From the NCBI GenBank assembly GCA_032871835.1, contig CM065300.1, forward strand, positions 110,977,088 through 111,041,087: a stretch of DNA of 64,000 nt. The letters are read 5' to 3'. The notes under the pieces are model-generated. The model did no database searches, was not told the origin of the DNA, and saw nothing but the letters and a program-made list of their open reading frames with translations. Made by a program: the position numbers and the translations under genes. Source of the stretch: Dipteronia dyeriana. Lineage: Eukaryota > Streptophyta > Magnoliopsida > Sapindales > Sapindaceae. Below are positions 1 through 10,394 of the stretch, piece by piece; within the stretch, counting starts at the first letter, position 1; each line of letters starts with the position of its first letter.

Positions 1-560
1 GACTAAGGCATCGAGAGGGCTTTCTAGCTATTTCCTAGTCTTGAGATCTATATGCCAATTATGCTCTTACACTTAGACCCTTATTAGGGATGGTAGCCTG
101 ACTAAGGCATCACGATAGCTTTCTAGCTATTTTCTAGTCTCGAGATCTGGACGGTAACTATGCTATTACACTTAGGCCTTTCTTAGGGATGGTAGCCCAA
201 CCAAGGCATCATGAGGGCTTTTTAACTCTTTCATGGTCTCATGATCTGGATGGAAACTATGCTCTTACACTCATACCTTTCTTGGGGGTGGTAGCCTGAC
301 CAAGGCATCAGAAGGGCTGCATAACTATTTCTTGGTCTCGTGATTTGGATTGCAGCTACGATTTTACACTCAGACCTTTCTTGGTGGTGGTAGCCCGACC
401 AAGGCATCGGGGGTAGCAAGAGGGCTTCCCTGGCTAGTCCCTAGTCTTCAGATCTGGATGTTAACTATGCTCTTACACTTAGACCCTTCATGGCAGAGGG
501 TGGCGTCCGACCATGGCATCGGGGGTAACGAAGGGGCTTTCCTGGTTGCTAACCCCTAGT
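1..560. repeat. 99-bp tandem array in Tat-type gypsy element (Tat2)
   Basis: The motif C(C/T)AAGGCATC recurs at 3, 102, 201, 300 and 399, exactly 99 bp apart, with a last unit at 511 that is longer by 13 bp. Each unit carries the same core (TAGCTATTTCCTAGTCTCGA, then a BglII-like AGATCTGGATG). The same array with the same spacing lies at 57991-58560, also just beyond the integrase end of a Tat element, so it belongs to the family. The left edge of the array is outside the window. Confidence 0.92.
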
Positions 561-689
561 CTTGAGGTGGTTATGTCGAATTTATCCATGGAGAACCTAG
601 TTGAATATGGAGAATTTTACAGCTTGTAAGGAACAAAATCATAGATAGAGAAAACAGACTATATTGATGATAAAAAATGGAGTACATTG

Positions 690-1976
690 TTGTTGGGGAT
701 TGTATTGAAACCTAAATGGCAGTAGTCTGCTCACGAATCCCCTACTTAGGGGTAGTACTTCCTCAAGTGATTTGCTTTCCAACTGTGATCGATGGGTCGA
801 TCATCCATGTCTTCAAGCTCGTAGGTCCCATTGTGGACCACCACCTTTACCAAATATGGGCCTTCCCAGTTGGGTCCTAGTACCTCACCTGACCTCTTCC
901 TGGTATTCAATGTCACTTTCCTGAAACCAGATCTCTTTCCTTTAAGTTTCGGGCTCTAACCATTCTGTTGAAGTACCTAGCAATCTTGCTCTTGTAAATC
1001 ATCACTTTCTTAGCTACACGGTCTTATTTCTCTTCCAAGAGATCTAGATTAGATCGGAGCTTGACTTTATTGCTTCCATGTTCAAAGTTTTACACTCTGA
1101 AAGAGGTTAGCTTAAGCTCGATGGGAAGAACTACTTCTACCGTAAAGGCTAGAGAGTAGGGTGTATCTCCTATAGTTGTTCTCTTTGTAGTTAGTGAGCC
1201 CAGAGAACCTCGGGAAGCTCATCGGCCCATTTGCCTTTTCTCTGCTGTAACTTATTCTTCAACAGATTCTTGATGGTTTTGTTGGTGGATTCTACCAGCC
1301 CATTAGTCTGAGAGTGGGATACTGAAGCAAACTTGAGGTCAATTCCCAAGCCTTCACAAAAGTCCTTGAATCGAGTGTTGTCAAACTACTTGCCTAGGTC
1401 GGCTACAATGATTAGAGGGGTTCTGAATCTATAGACCGTATTATTTTTAATTAACCTCATCGTATTCTCTTATGATATCTTGAAGAGAGGTTCGGCTTCG
1501 ACCTATATTGTAAAATAGTCAATTGCCACAATAGCATGCTTGGCATACCCAAGTGCGGTAGGAAGCGGTCCGATTAGATCGATCCCCCAAATGGCAAAGG
1601 GGTAAGGCGAGCTGATATATGATAACCACTCCGGAGGGAGGTGACTTAAGTTCGAGGTCCTCTAGCATGGTTCATAGGATTGTACAAAGCTCTTCACGCC
1701 TTGATGAATAGTTAGCCAGTAATACCCCATGCAGAGCACCTGATATGTTAGAGCTTCCCTACCAATATGGTTCCCGCAGTCCCCGGAGTGAACCTCTCTC
1801 AACGTCCATTTGGCATCATCGAGATGCAGAAACCGAAATGACAGAAGGGACCTGCCCCTCCTGTAGAGGTATCCGTCTACTAGGCAATATCGGACAGAGA
1901 GCCTCTTAATTGTTTGGGCTTGATATGGCTCCTCGGAAAACTTTCCTTCTTGGAGATAAGTCACTATTGGATCCAT
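690..1976 (-). pseudogene. Tat-type gypsy integrase, broken (Tat2)
   Basis: This is the integrase of a Ty3/gypsy polyprotein; in a live element it inserts the cDNA into the chromosome. Reading leftwards, 1976-1662 gives the zinc-binding N-terminus (HSGDCGNHIG pair of His). The first Cys of its final pair appears changed to Tyr (SYEPC). The core lies near 1600-1480 with the first catalytic Asp in WGIDLIGPLP, soon followed by an in-frame stop after AIDYFTI. The C-terminal region near 960-700 holds the typical EGPY and TWNA-like motifs in broken frames. It lies downstream of RNase H, the gypsy gene order, and the same region recurs at 58690-60021. Stops and frameshifts make it inactive. Confidence 0.85.
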
Positions 1977-2229
1977 CCAGTAAGGTTGACAATCCAGGGG
2001 AAAAATTTCCTTACCTGCTCTGTGCTGGTTAGGAGATCACTTAGAGAGGAACTCCTCATGGTAAAGCTTGGCCACCATTCGCAAATATCTTAGCTAGGAC
2101 ATATGCTCGATGATTCTGTTGTCAAGGCACCTGCTCGATCTTGAATCCCTTAAATTTATTCTTAAGCAGATGAACTAGCTTTAAGTAGGTGATCATGTTA
2201 TCCTCTTTTGCCAGGTAAACCCCAAAAAC

Positions 2230-2562
2230 CTAATTGACTATGAGTATAGAGTCACTCTTGACCTGTAAGTAGTCAGCGCAGAGCTCGATAGCTGCCTTTA
2301 TCCCGACTAGGGGGGCCTCATACTCCGCCTCTTTTTTGGTGGCCTTAAATTCTAATCTGAAATAGTGACAACATTCAGTCCCCTCTGGGTCTATTAAAAC
2401 TATGCCAGTTCCTCCCCTAGCTTGCCTGGATGCTCCATCTGTGTACAGGATCCAAGACTTGCAATCCTCTGGCCAACTGTTGAACTCTGGAATCTTCTCA
2501 GGAGCTATATTCATCGCTATTTGGCCTGAGAGCACTGAGAACTCTGCCACAAAGTCCACCAA
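2230..2562 (-). pseudogene. Archaeal-type second RNase H of Tat element (Tat2)
   Basis: About 110 residues are open. They contain YTDGAS (first Asp), KKEAEYEA (Glu) and VKSDS (second Asp), the order seen in the extra, archaeal-type RNase H that marks the Tat lineage. It lies between the ordinary gypsy RNase H (2680-2889) and integrase (690-1976), the position known for Tat elements. In a working element it would act on the RNA strand during reverse transcription. The reading frame is open, but both neighbours are broken, so I call it a pseudogene. The homologous copy at 60100-60375 has NNEAEYEA and VKSDS. Confidence 0.8.
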
Positions 2563-2619
2563 ATCCTGGGCTTTGATTGTGGTCTTGGCATTATACTTTA
2601 AATCAAACTGGGTGAGCTC

Positions 2620-3800
2620 CAGGGCCTATAAAACTAGCCCTCTAGATACGTTCGACCTTTGTAAAAATTGGTGGAGAGGTCAGTCTATCGCCACTACTAT
2701 TGAGTGAGCTTGAAAGTAGGGACGGAGCTTCCTTGCTAAGATCACTAGAGCATAGGCGAGCTTCTCCAAGAGAGTATAATTTTTCTCTGTCTTGGTTTGA
2801 GTAAGGCTCTCATAGTAGATAGGCCGTTGCACCCTGTCTTCATACTCTTTGATCAATGCCCTACTTACAGCAGTTTCTGAAACAGCCAAGTAGATTGTAG
2901 CTCCTCTCTAAGAATTGCCTTGACCAGTAATGAAGGGCTTGTTAGATACTTTTTCAAACTTAGAAAGGCTTGCTTGCTCTCCCAGTTCCATTTCATGTTT
3001 CTCTCTTGCTTGATATCTTTGAAGAAAGAGTGGCATTTATTAGAGGAGCGAGAAATGAACCTGTTGAGTGCTGCTACCTTCCCAGTCAAGACTTGAACCT
3101 GTTTAAGTGATGTGGGGGATTCTAGGTACATGATAGCCTTGATCTTTTTAAGGTTAGCCTCTATGCCTCTCTCATGAATCATGAAGTCCAGAAACTTCCG
3201 CCCAGTTACCCCAAAAGCATAATTTGAAGGGTTCAATCTCATCTAGTTTTCCCTTAGGATCATGAAAGTTCTGATAAGGTCATCCTGATGTCCTTATACG
3301 TATTATGATTTTGAAATCATGTCATTGATGTACGCCTCCATCGACCTTCCAATTTCAGACCTGAACAGTCTGTTAACTAGCCACTGCTATGTAGACCCAG
3401 CATTCTTAAGACCAAACGGCATCACCTTGTAACAGTATAGACCATATCCGGTAATGAATTTGGTCTTATCCTGGTCGACTAGATGCACCTTAATCTGGTT
3501 ACACCCTAAGAATGAATCCATGAAGCTTAGGACCGTGTTTCCGAATGTGGAGTCGACCAACTAATCGATCTATGGTAAAGGAAAACTGTCTTTTGGATAT
3601 GCCTAATTGAGGTCGGTGTAGTCGATGCACATACGCCACATCCCATTCTACTTCGTAACCATGACCACGTTGGTGATCCATTCGGGGTAGTGCGCCTCTC
3701 TGATGAAGCTCGCTCTGATTAATTTGTCCACTTCCTCATGAACCGCAACGTTTCTTTTGGAGTTAAAGTGACACATTTTCTGCTTGACAGGCTTGAAGGT
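2620..3800 (-). pseudogene. Reverse transcriptase and first RNase H, Tat element (Tat2)
   Basis: The RT reads leftwards from about 3800. Motifs such as CIDY, DSFPLP and the MPFGLKNA-type stretch near 3400-3440 are visible across broken frames. The thumb/connection part is open at 3242-2865 (RLNPSNYAFGVTGRKFL, then PTSLKQVQ and LTGKVAALNRFI). The start of the gypsy RNase H follows at 2889-2680 (EKLAYALVILARKLRPYFQA). Stops lie in the palm region where the catalytic YxDD equivalent should be, and the visible sequence there reads AYINDM, so the second catalytic position looks damaged. Order RT, RNase H, archaeal RNase H, integrase fits Tat Ty3/gypsy. Non-functional. Confidence 0.82.
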
Positions 3801-4265
3801 CAGATCCACTGCTAATTAGTCAGCAACCAATGACATTGGGATCCTAGTCACCTCATCCTGACTCCAAGGGAAGATACCGTTGAATTCTTTGAGAAGCCCG
3901 ATCAAACCTTCCTTCACTCCGGATCGAGGGTAGCTCCGACCTTGAAGACTTTAGAAGGATCTTCCTTCCTGATTGGTATCTCTTCTAGCTTATCCATAGG
4001 ATGCCCGATTGGTATCAAGGGGTCATCCTCTGGATGATCTATGGGCTCTATATCTTTCAAGGTCATCCTGGGTGTTTCCCTATCCTGGATTATTACAACC
4101 TGTACAAACTGCTTTGCTAGAGCTGTGGGGGTTAGCAGACAGTGCATAGCAATTTTCTGGCTGCTTGCTGGTCACCACGCACATCCCCCACATTGTCCCT
4201 TACTTGAAACTTTGGGACGCTATGGTAAATGGACAAGACCCCCTTCAAGGATGCCAAGAAAGGTC
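3801..4265 (-). pseudogene. Protease-RT linker of Tat element, cut by copia LTR
   Basis: An open stretch at 4147-3914 contains RMTLKDIEPIDHPEDDPLIP and ends in KVFKVGATLDPE. This resembles the acidic linker that precedes RT in Tat polyproteins. No protease DTG/DSG motif is visible, because the element is interrupted at 4266 by the LTR of an Angela-like copia element. The upstream gag-protease part is not found on the other side of that insertion, so it was probably deleted. Family assignment comes from context and weak similarity. Confidence 0.55.
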
Positions 4266-6659
4266 TGAAGGGAAAAAACCTCGCGCAACGGAAGCGTGAG
4301 AAAATTTAATAAAAATTAGAGCTTACGTATAAATAAAAAAATTTCCCTTTTAAATAACAAAAACCTTAACCCTAGATTAATTGATGTATATAAAAGTGTC
4401 GTACCTTTTTCTCATGACGATTGAGCAAGCGCCGAATTGATTCTGTAAGATCTTCCAATTCAATCAAGAACGTGAATCACCTAGGAGTGTAGGCTCCCTT
4501 ACTTCAAATTATATACCTGTGGATGGAAAGAAACAAAATCTATTTCTTTGTTAGTTACAAATATCCACAAAGAGAAAAATCAAGAACGTCCGGCCAATTT
4601 TGAACTATCAATCAATTTGATTGAAACTCACATGAACCTTGATTCGATGTTGTACACAAAACCCTTTTGATGTAAAGGATACTATCGAAAACAAAAATGT
4701 TCCCTTTTTCTATTTTCTCCTTGGCCGAATTCCACACCCTCTAACTTAAAGTTGATTGAATTTTGTCTAGAGTAAAATACAAAAATTTTCTCTCTCAAAA
4801 TTCTCTCTTGCCCAGAAAATTTCTCTTAGAAAAACCTTAGGTTGGCCAAAATTTTACTCTAAGAAATCATTGGGCTGGCCGAAATTCACAAGGGTATATA
4901 TATAGGATCACAAATCCTTTCCTAAGAAGAGTTTACTTGGTTGGCAAGAATCCTTTCCTTATGTGGATTTATTTGGTAGTTAAGAATCCTTTTCTTAAAG
5001 GAATTCTATCCTCTTATATATATATATATATATGAGCTGGCCGACATTCACAAGAATATATATTAGGATCACAATTCCTTTCCTAAGAAGGATTTACTTG
5101 GTTGTTAAAAATCCTTTCCTTAGGTGGGTTTACTTGGTGGTTATAAATCCTTTTTCTAAATAAATTCTATCCTACACCAAGACTCCTAATCCAACTCAAT
5201 AATGTATTTGTAACCATATTAAAAAAAATTCTAATTTGATTAGATAAATAATTCCTTTTATTTATTTACTTATCAAATATAATCTTTAATATTAATTTTA
5301 CTACCAATAATAGTATAATTTTAGGAGACCATCTCCTGTTAGGAAAAAGATTTTAACTTCTAATTAAATAATTAATTAATCAATATATTAATTAATTTCC
5401 ATTTAATTAAATAATAAAATAAAAAATAATATAGTTAAGCTATTCTAAATAGCCTTGCCGCCCGTACCATATATATGGGTCATATATTATTTTTCTTATT
5501 TTATTAAATCCATTGGACCTTAATAAAAAGTCCACATGTGAACTAGACCTATTCTTACAAAAAGAAACAAGTTCACATGCCTTAATACAGTTCTAGATGG
5601 ACCCCTAAATTGGTCCGGTAGAATATATCAAGTGATCCATGCAAGTTCGTGTGGATTAGGGATCCTGGTGGGCAATCTAAATTTAAGCTCCAATAGACAC
5701 AACCCAATCACAATCAACAAATGATTCACTTTGGTCTGATCTATTTAATTTTAGTTCATTCCACTAAAGAACTAAAATCGAACTGTTAAATAAAGATAGA
5801 ATAAGTTGATGTTTAATCATTCATACCCTAGACAACCTTATTGGAGAAAGTGTATTCTCGTGAAGAATACCAGTAATCGCCAAGACCTCATATACCGTCA
5901 ATAGCTCTCCAAGTTACCATATTTACTCATATGACCACATTTTGAACTTGGATATTTTGACTTGTCCATAAGCCATGTTTTAATAGACGCTATTGAAAAA
6001 TTAACGTTAAGATATAATATCCAATACCTCAAAACATCCATATGATGATATTCTACTCTCATTAAATAAATGGAGCCACGATGTCCACATCTATAAATGA
6101 AGTCCTCTATCGATTAACAAATGAATACCACCGAACAATCGAGGATAATCATACTCATTGATAGCTCAAATGATAACACTTGTAACCATAAGTCCATCAT
6201 TTATCTCAGAATTGAGATAGACTCCCTGATTGTCTTCAAATGAAAAACCTTTATCTATCGGCGGTTCTAGATAAAGTATTTTGTTGTCATCCAATTCAAT
6301 GCACCTAGTGCACTAGATTCTTTTACCCTAATAGACCACAGTTTGATGATTTTAGACTCATCATAACACATTTGATCCTACTCAAATGCTAGCAAAAGAA
6401 TATACAACTTTAACAAGATAAAGGCGCCCAACCTTTATCTTAAGTTGTGAATATTATTCAAGACTAACTAAAGAATTGTGTCTACCTCGTACATATCTAA
6501 ATGTATGAACAATTCTTCTTTTCTCATAGTCTTTTGACCTTATGATTATTTACTTTTGACAATTATAATAATTAAACTATTAATGCTATAAAATTTGTTA
6601 AACTAGAAATAAGTTTAATAATATGAAAAGATTGCCAAATACATTATTATACTCTTGCT
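4266..6659 (-). repeat. 3' LTR of Angela-like copia copy 1 (U3 end deleted)
   Basis: This matches along its length the LTRs at 36518-38904 and 44028-46382 and, inverted, 18279-20724. The U5 end starts TGAAGGGAAAAAACC. On the minus strand a TATA box (CTATATATATA) lies at about 4893-4906. The outer U3 end is missing: the sequence passes from CTCTTGCT straight to AAAGAGCCTTTG, whereas copy 3 has about 110 bp there holding the LTR terminus (CCCAACA) and polypurine tract. The insertion lies in the Tat2 polyprotein. No matching target duplication can be checked because the other end is gone. Confidence 0.88.
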
Positions 6660-7250
6660 AAAGAGCCTTTGTAAAGATATCCACTAGATTTTCTACTGAC
6701 GCGATCTTGGTAATCGTCACGTCATCGTTACGTACAATTTCCTTTAAAAGGCGATACTTTCTTTCAATGTGTTTCCCTCTCTTATGACTTCTTGGTTCTC
6801 TCGAATTGGCCACTGATCCATTTTGTCACAATAGATAGTGATCTGCTTATTCACATCAAAAACCACTTTCAAGTCAATCAAGAATTGGTGGAGCCAGACA
6901 AACTCTTTAGCAGCCTTGCATGTTGCAACATACTTGGCTTCCATGATAGAATCGACAATACAAGATCGCTTGTTACTCCTCCATATGATCGCCCCTCCTT
7001 CAATAGTAAACACAGATCCTGATGTTGATCTCCTAGAGTCCGAATATGACTGAAAATCAGAATCTGTATACCCAACAAGATTAAATCCCCTCCAAAGTAT
7101 ACAAGCATATAATCTCTCATTCTCTGAAGATACTTGAAAATATGCTTGACTGTCGTCCAGTGATCAAGACCATGTTTCGATTGAAACCTGCTAACTACGC
7201 CCACAACAAAACAAATATCTTGTCTAGTGCTGAGCATTGCATACATGGAC
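6660..7250 (-). pseudogene. Copia RNase H, copy 1
   Basis: Open pieces at 7246-6878 and 7013-6744 in two frames give the copia RNase H: YAMLSTRQDICFVVG, GLDHWTTVKHIFKYL, FTIEGGAIIWRS, IMEAKYVA and IYCDK. The catalytic Glu position reads EAKY and the second Asp is in YCD, but at least one frameshift near 7020 separates the halves and the DNSEA motif is altered to DKMDQ. It is the 3'-most gene of this minus-strand element. The 3' end is joined directly to the LTR by the junction deletion. Inactive. Confidence 0.85.
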
Positions 7251-8130
7251 TTCCAACTGCCGATGCATATGGAACCCTACTCATGAATTGCTCTTCACGC
7301 TCATTCTTAGGATCTTGTTCCTCAGAAATTTTGATTTCATGTCTAAAAGGTAACATACCTTTCTTAGAATCTTGCATCGAAAACCTAGATAAGATTTTAT
7401 CTATGTATGAAGCTTGGGATAATGCAATCGTTCTATTCTTTCTATCCCTTATGACTTGGATACCAAGAATATAACTTGCTTCTACTAAGTCCTTCATATC
7501 AAATTATTTTTCTAACCATTCTTTTATTGATGTCAATACACCTACATCATTTCCGATGAGTAGTATATCATCAGCGTAAAGAACTAGGACAACCAACTTG
7601 TCACCTTTAATCCTTTTGTATACACATGGTTCATCAAGGTTTTGAATAAATCCAAAACTTTTCACGGCTTGATCGAACCTTATGTTCTAGGATCTGGATG
7701 CTTACTTCAATCCATATATGGATCTTTGCAACTTGCATACCCTTTCCTCTTGGCCTTTTCCAATGAATCCTTCTGGTTGCATCATATAGATGCTTTCATC
7801 AAGACTTCCATTAAGGAAAGCTGTCTTGACGTCCATTTGCCAAATCTCTAGGTCTAGAGATGCCGCAATGGATAAGAGTCTCCTAATGGATTTAAGCATG
7901 GCCATAGGAGAAAAGGTTTCTTCATAATCGATACCTTTCTTCTGTGTATAACCTTGAGCTACCAATCTAGCTTTAAAGGTTTCCACATTTCATCCATTCC
8001 TCTTTTACTCTTGTATACCCACTTGCACCCGATGGTTATATCCCTTTAGGCAAGTCTATAAAATACCATACTTTGTTTTTGAACATAGATTCAATTTCAG
8101 ATTGCATTGCATTTTTCCAATGGTGACTAT
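7195..8130 (-). pseudogene. Copia reverse transcriptase, copy 1
   Basis: Reading leftwards: KARLVAQGYTQKKGIDYEET, FSPMAMLKSIRRLLSIAA, DLEIWQMDVKTAFLNGSLDE, VCKLQRSIYGLK and then, after a frameshift, VLYADDILLIGND and ILGIQVIRDRKN. The catalytic motif reads YADD instead of the usual YVDD. These blocks match the Angela/BARE group of Ty1/copia RTs. Open parts are 7986-7702 and 7497-7195, with stops and frameshifts between them. The integrase lies upstream on the same strand, the copia order (integrase before RT). Non-functional copy. Confidence 0.9.
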
Positions 8131-9083
8131 CAACATCTTTCATTGCTTCCTCGTACGTATAGGGATCATCGTCATCTGGAAGATTATCTACAGATTATCT
8201 TTGACCGATATATCTCTCGGGTTGTCTGTATTGTAGATTGTTGATCTTGTATTGGTAAGGAACTTACATTTGGGCTTGGTTGCGAAACCTCTTATGGAAT
8301 TGTATCTCCTAAAAGTTCATTCAGTACAATTCTACTTTTAGGAATAAAACTATTCATATAGTCCTCTTCCGGAAATTTAGCATTTGTCGAAACAAATACT
8401 TTACGATCTGAAGGACTATAAAAATAATATCCTTTTATTCCTTTTGGATACCTTACAAATATACATGTTTCTGAACGGGACTCTATCTTTTCTGTCTTTC
8501 CTCTTAACACATACGCATGACATCCAAATATCCTTAAGTGTTGTACACTAGGCTTTCACCCGGTCCATAACTCATGCGGTGTTTTAGGAACCGACTTAGA
8601 TGGTACATTGTTTAGAATGTACATTGCAGTTTTTAAAGCATATCGTCAAAAAGAGTTAGGGAGCGTTGAATAACTCAACATAGACCTAACCATATCTAAA
8701 AGAGTTCTATTTATCCTTTATACCACCCTATTTTGTTGAGGTTTGCCTGGTGCAGAAAACTGACAAAATATCCCATTGTCAATAAGATATTGCTGAAACT
8801 CACCAGATAGATATTCTCCACCACTGTCAGACCTCAAGATTTTTCTGCATTTCTCAAGCTAATTTTCAACTTCAGCTTTAAATGTTTTGAACATGTCAAA
8901 AGCATCCGACTTATGTCTCATGAGATACACATAGCCAAATCTTGAGTGATCATCCGTGAAAGTGATGAAGTACTCATATCCACCTCTAGCTTGAATTCTC
9001 ATAGGTCCATACACATCAGTGTGTATCAATCCTAAACATTCAATGGCTCTTTTGCCTTTGGTCGTAAATGACCTTTTGGTCAT
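8131..9083 (-). pseudogene. Copia integrase, copy 1
   Basis: The core begins at 9083 (KRSFTTKGKRAIECLG) with the first Asp in LIHTDVYGP and the second in LRSDSGGEY near 8840-8815. The catalytic Glu (normally in GVAERRNRT) is replaced by a stop in QQNRVV-stop-RINRT near 8725. The C-terminal domain is open at 8510-8292 (RGKTEKIESRSETCIFVRYP, then YYFYSPSDRKVFVSTNAKF). The loss of the third catalytic acid and several stops make it inactive. It is contiguous with the pre-integrase domain upstream. Confidence 0.9.
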
Positions 9084-9092
9084 TTTACCTTT

Positions 9093-9640
9093 CTAACAAG
9101 ATTCACAAGTTGGTAGATCATCGACCTTTAAGTCTCTTAGAGGTCCGTCACTTACCAATCTTTTAATCCTATTAAGGTTAATATGACCTAAGCCCATATG
9201 ACCTAAGCCCAAATGCCATAAGCAGGTTTCATCTTTTGATATTTTTACTTTTTTATGATTAGGTTCCATCGATTCCGTGTCTAACAAGTGAGAGATATTT
9301 CTATGCAAGTAGAATAAACCATTTTCCAATGTACGCTCATAAACAAATTTGTTATTCTTACTAATAATAAAACCTGTATTAAAAGTAACCGAATACTCAA
9401 ATTCATTTAAACAAGAGGCCGAAATTAAATTCCTCTTGAATTGTGGTACATAATAAACGTTTATTAAAACTAAATGCCTATAAGAATCTAAATTGATTTT
9501 AATATCTCTCACTACACTAGTAGACTCCAATGCTTCATTGCATAAATGCAAGTTGAATTCATTCTCATTCAGTGTTTTCCTTTTCTGAAACCCCTTCCAG
9601 TTAGGCATAAGTTGCTTTTTCTTTTGTTTTTACTTGAACT
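9093..9640 (-). pseudogene. GAG-pre-integrase domain and protease C-terminus, copy 1
   Basis: A 171-residue open frame starts in the remnant of protease (LNENEFNLHLCNEALEST), passes through RHLVLINVYYVPQFKRNLIS and ends in the zinc-binding GAG-pre-integrase region (CLWHLGLGHMGLGHINL, then DDLPTCESC). The aspartic-protease catalytic D-T/S-G segment is absent: the Lys-rich gag tail (KQKKKQL) joins almost directly to the block that normally follows the catalytic site by several tens of residues. A 15-bp tandem duplication (9183-9212) has doubled MGLGH within the zinc-binding His region. Confidence 0.85.
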
Positions 9641-10011
9641 TTTGACAGGTCTTTACAGTAGCATTTTTACCAACAATATGAATCTCTTGACCCTTGCCTT
9701 TCACAAGAATTGTTTTAGCGCTTTGAACATCTTGCATCAGACCTTGCAAGATGTATTTCTTATTGTTCAAGGTGTAGACAACTTCGAACAGCCTACCCAG
9801 GTTTTATCCTAAGATTCATGAAAGCAGACACTACCTTTCCTCTTAGTCGTCCTAGACCTCATAGCTAATATCTCCTATAGAGACATCATTATATCGGTAA
9901 TAGTCTCTAATCCTTCATGTTGTTGTTGCAAAACATCGGAGATGATGGCCATAATGTAACGTACATTTAGCCATCTCAGCTGAAGACATCCATTACTGAT
10001 ATGTCTCTTTA
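9641..10011 (-). pseudogene. Copia gag C-terminal remnant, copy 1 (truncated)
   Basis: This stretch matches, on the minus strand, the end of gag in copy 2 (22300-22780) and copy 3 (41980-42430). Shared blocks include the region encoding the Lys-rich tail and the segment GAGATGGCTAAATG near 9970-9985. Similarity stops at about 10011, where Tat LTR sequence begins. The gag N-terminus, leader, primer-binding site and 5' LTR of copy 1 are therefore missing. Stops are frequent; no usable reading frame remains. Confidence 0.75.
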
Positions 10012-10017
10012 GATGAA

Positions 10018-10370
10018 GTGGAGCAACGTTATAGTGCGAGTTTGGTGCTTGATATGTCTCTTTCAGAGCTTGGAGAGAATGGCAGGCTTCTGAGGAAGTT
10101 ACGAGGCAATCTTGACCTTGGGAGCCTGGATCGTCATGCGTCAGATTTTCCTGAATTCTTGTTTCGATGTTAGAAGCTCGATCCCATCATGTTGGGCTCC
10201 ACCTTAGATGTTTCCAGTGCTTGACGATCTTTCCTTGCATCTATGGGGTGGCTCCACCGCTCTATCCCAAGATCCACGATTCAATGGTGGGTAATCTCGG
10301 GCTTGGATTCCGGCTAGATGAGTGGAGAATTTCTCTTGGGTCCCTAGCCAAATTTGGCTAGTAACACAAG
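10018..10370 (-). repeat. Tat-type gypsy LTR fragment
   Basis: About 350 bp match 33612-33970 in the same orientation (for example GTGGAGAATTTC, GGGTAATCTCGGGCTTGGAT, TTGGGCTCCACCTTAG). The larger copy at 33 kb lies next to the Tat1 accessory ORF and contains a TATA box, so this is U3 sequence of a Tat LTR. It is joined on the left to truncated copia copy 1. It may be what remains of the 5' LTR of Tat2, the rest being deleted together with the 5' half of copia copy 1. Confidence 0.75.
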
Positions 10371-10372
10371 CT

Positions 10373-10394
10373 TTAGGGCATAAACCCCAACATT
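10373..10394 (-). repeat. 22-bp LTR terminus shared with copia copy 4
   Basis: The plus strand reads TTTAGGGCATAAACCCCAAC and A, identical to the outer end of the copia LTR at 62791-62812 (which also reads TCTTTAGGG). Here it follows Tat LTR sequence and is followed by unrelated DNA (TTTTGGATGT). It is either a tiny remnant of a copia LTR or the true terminus of this Tat LTR. Confidence 0.6.
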
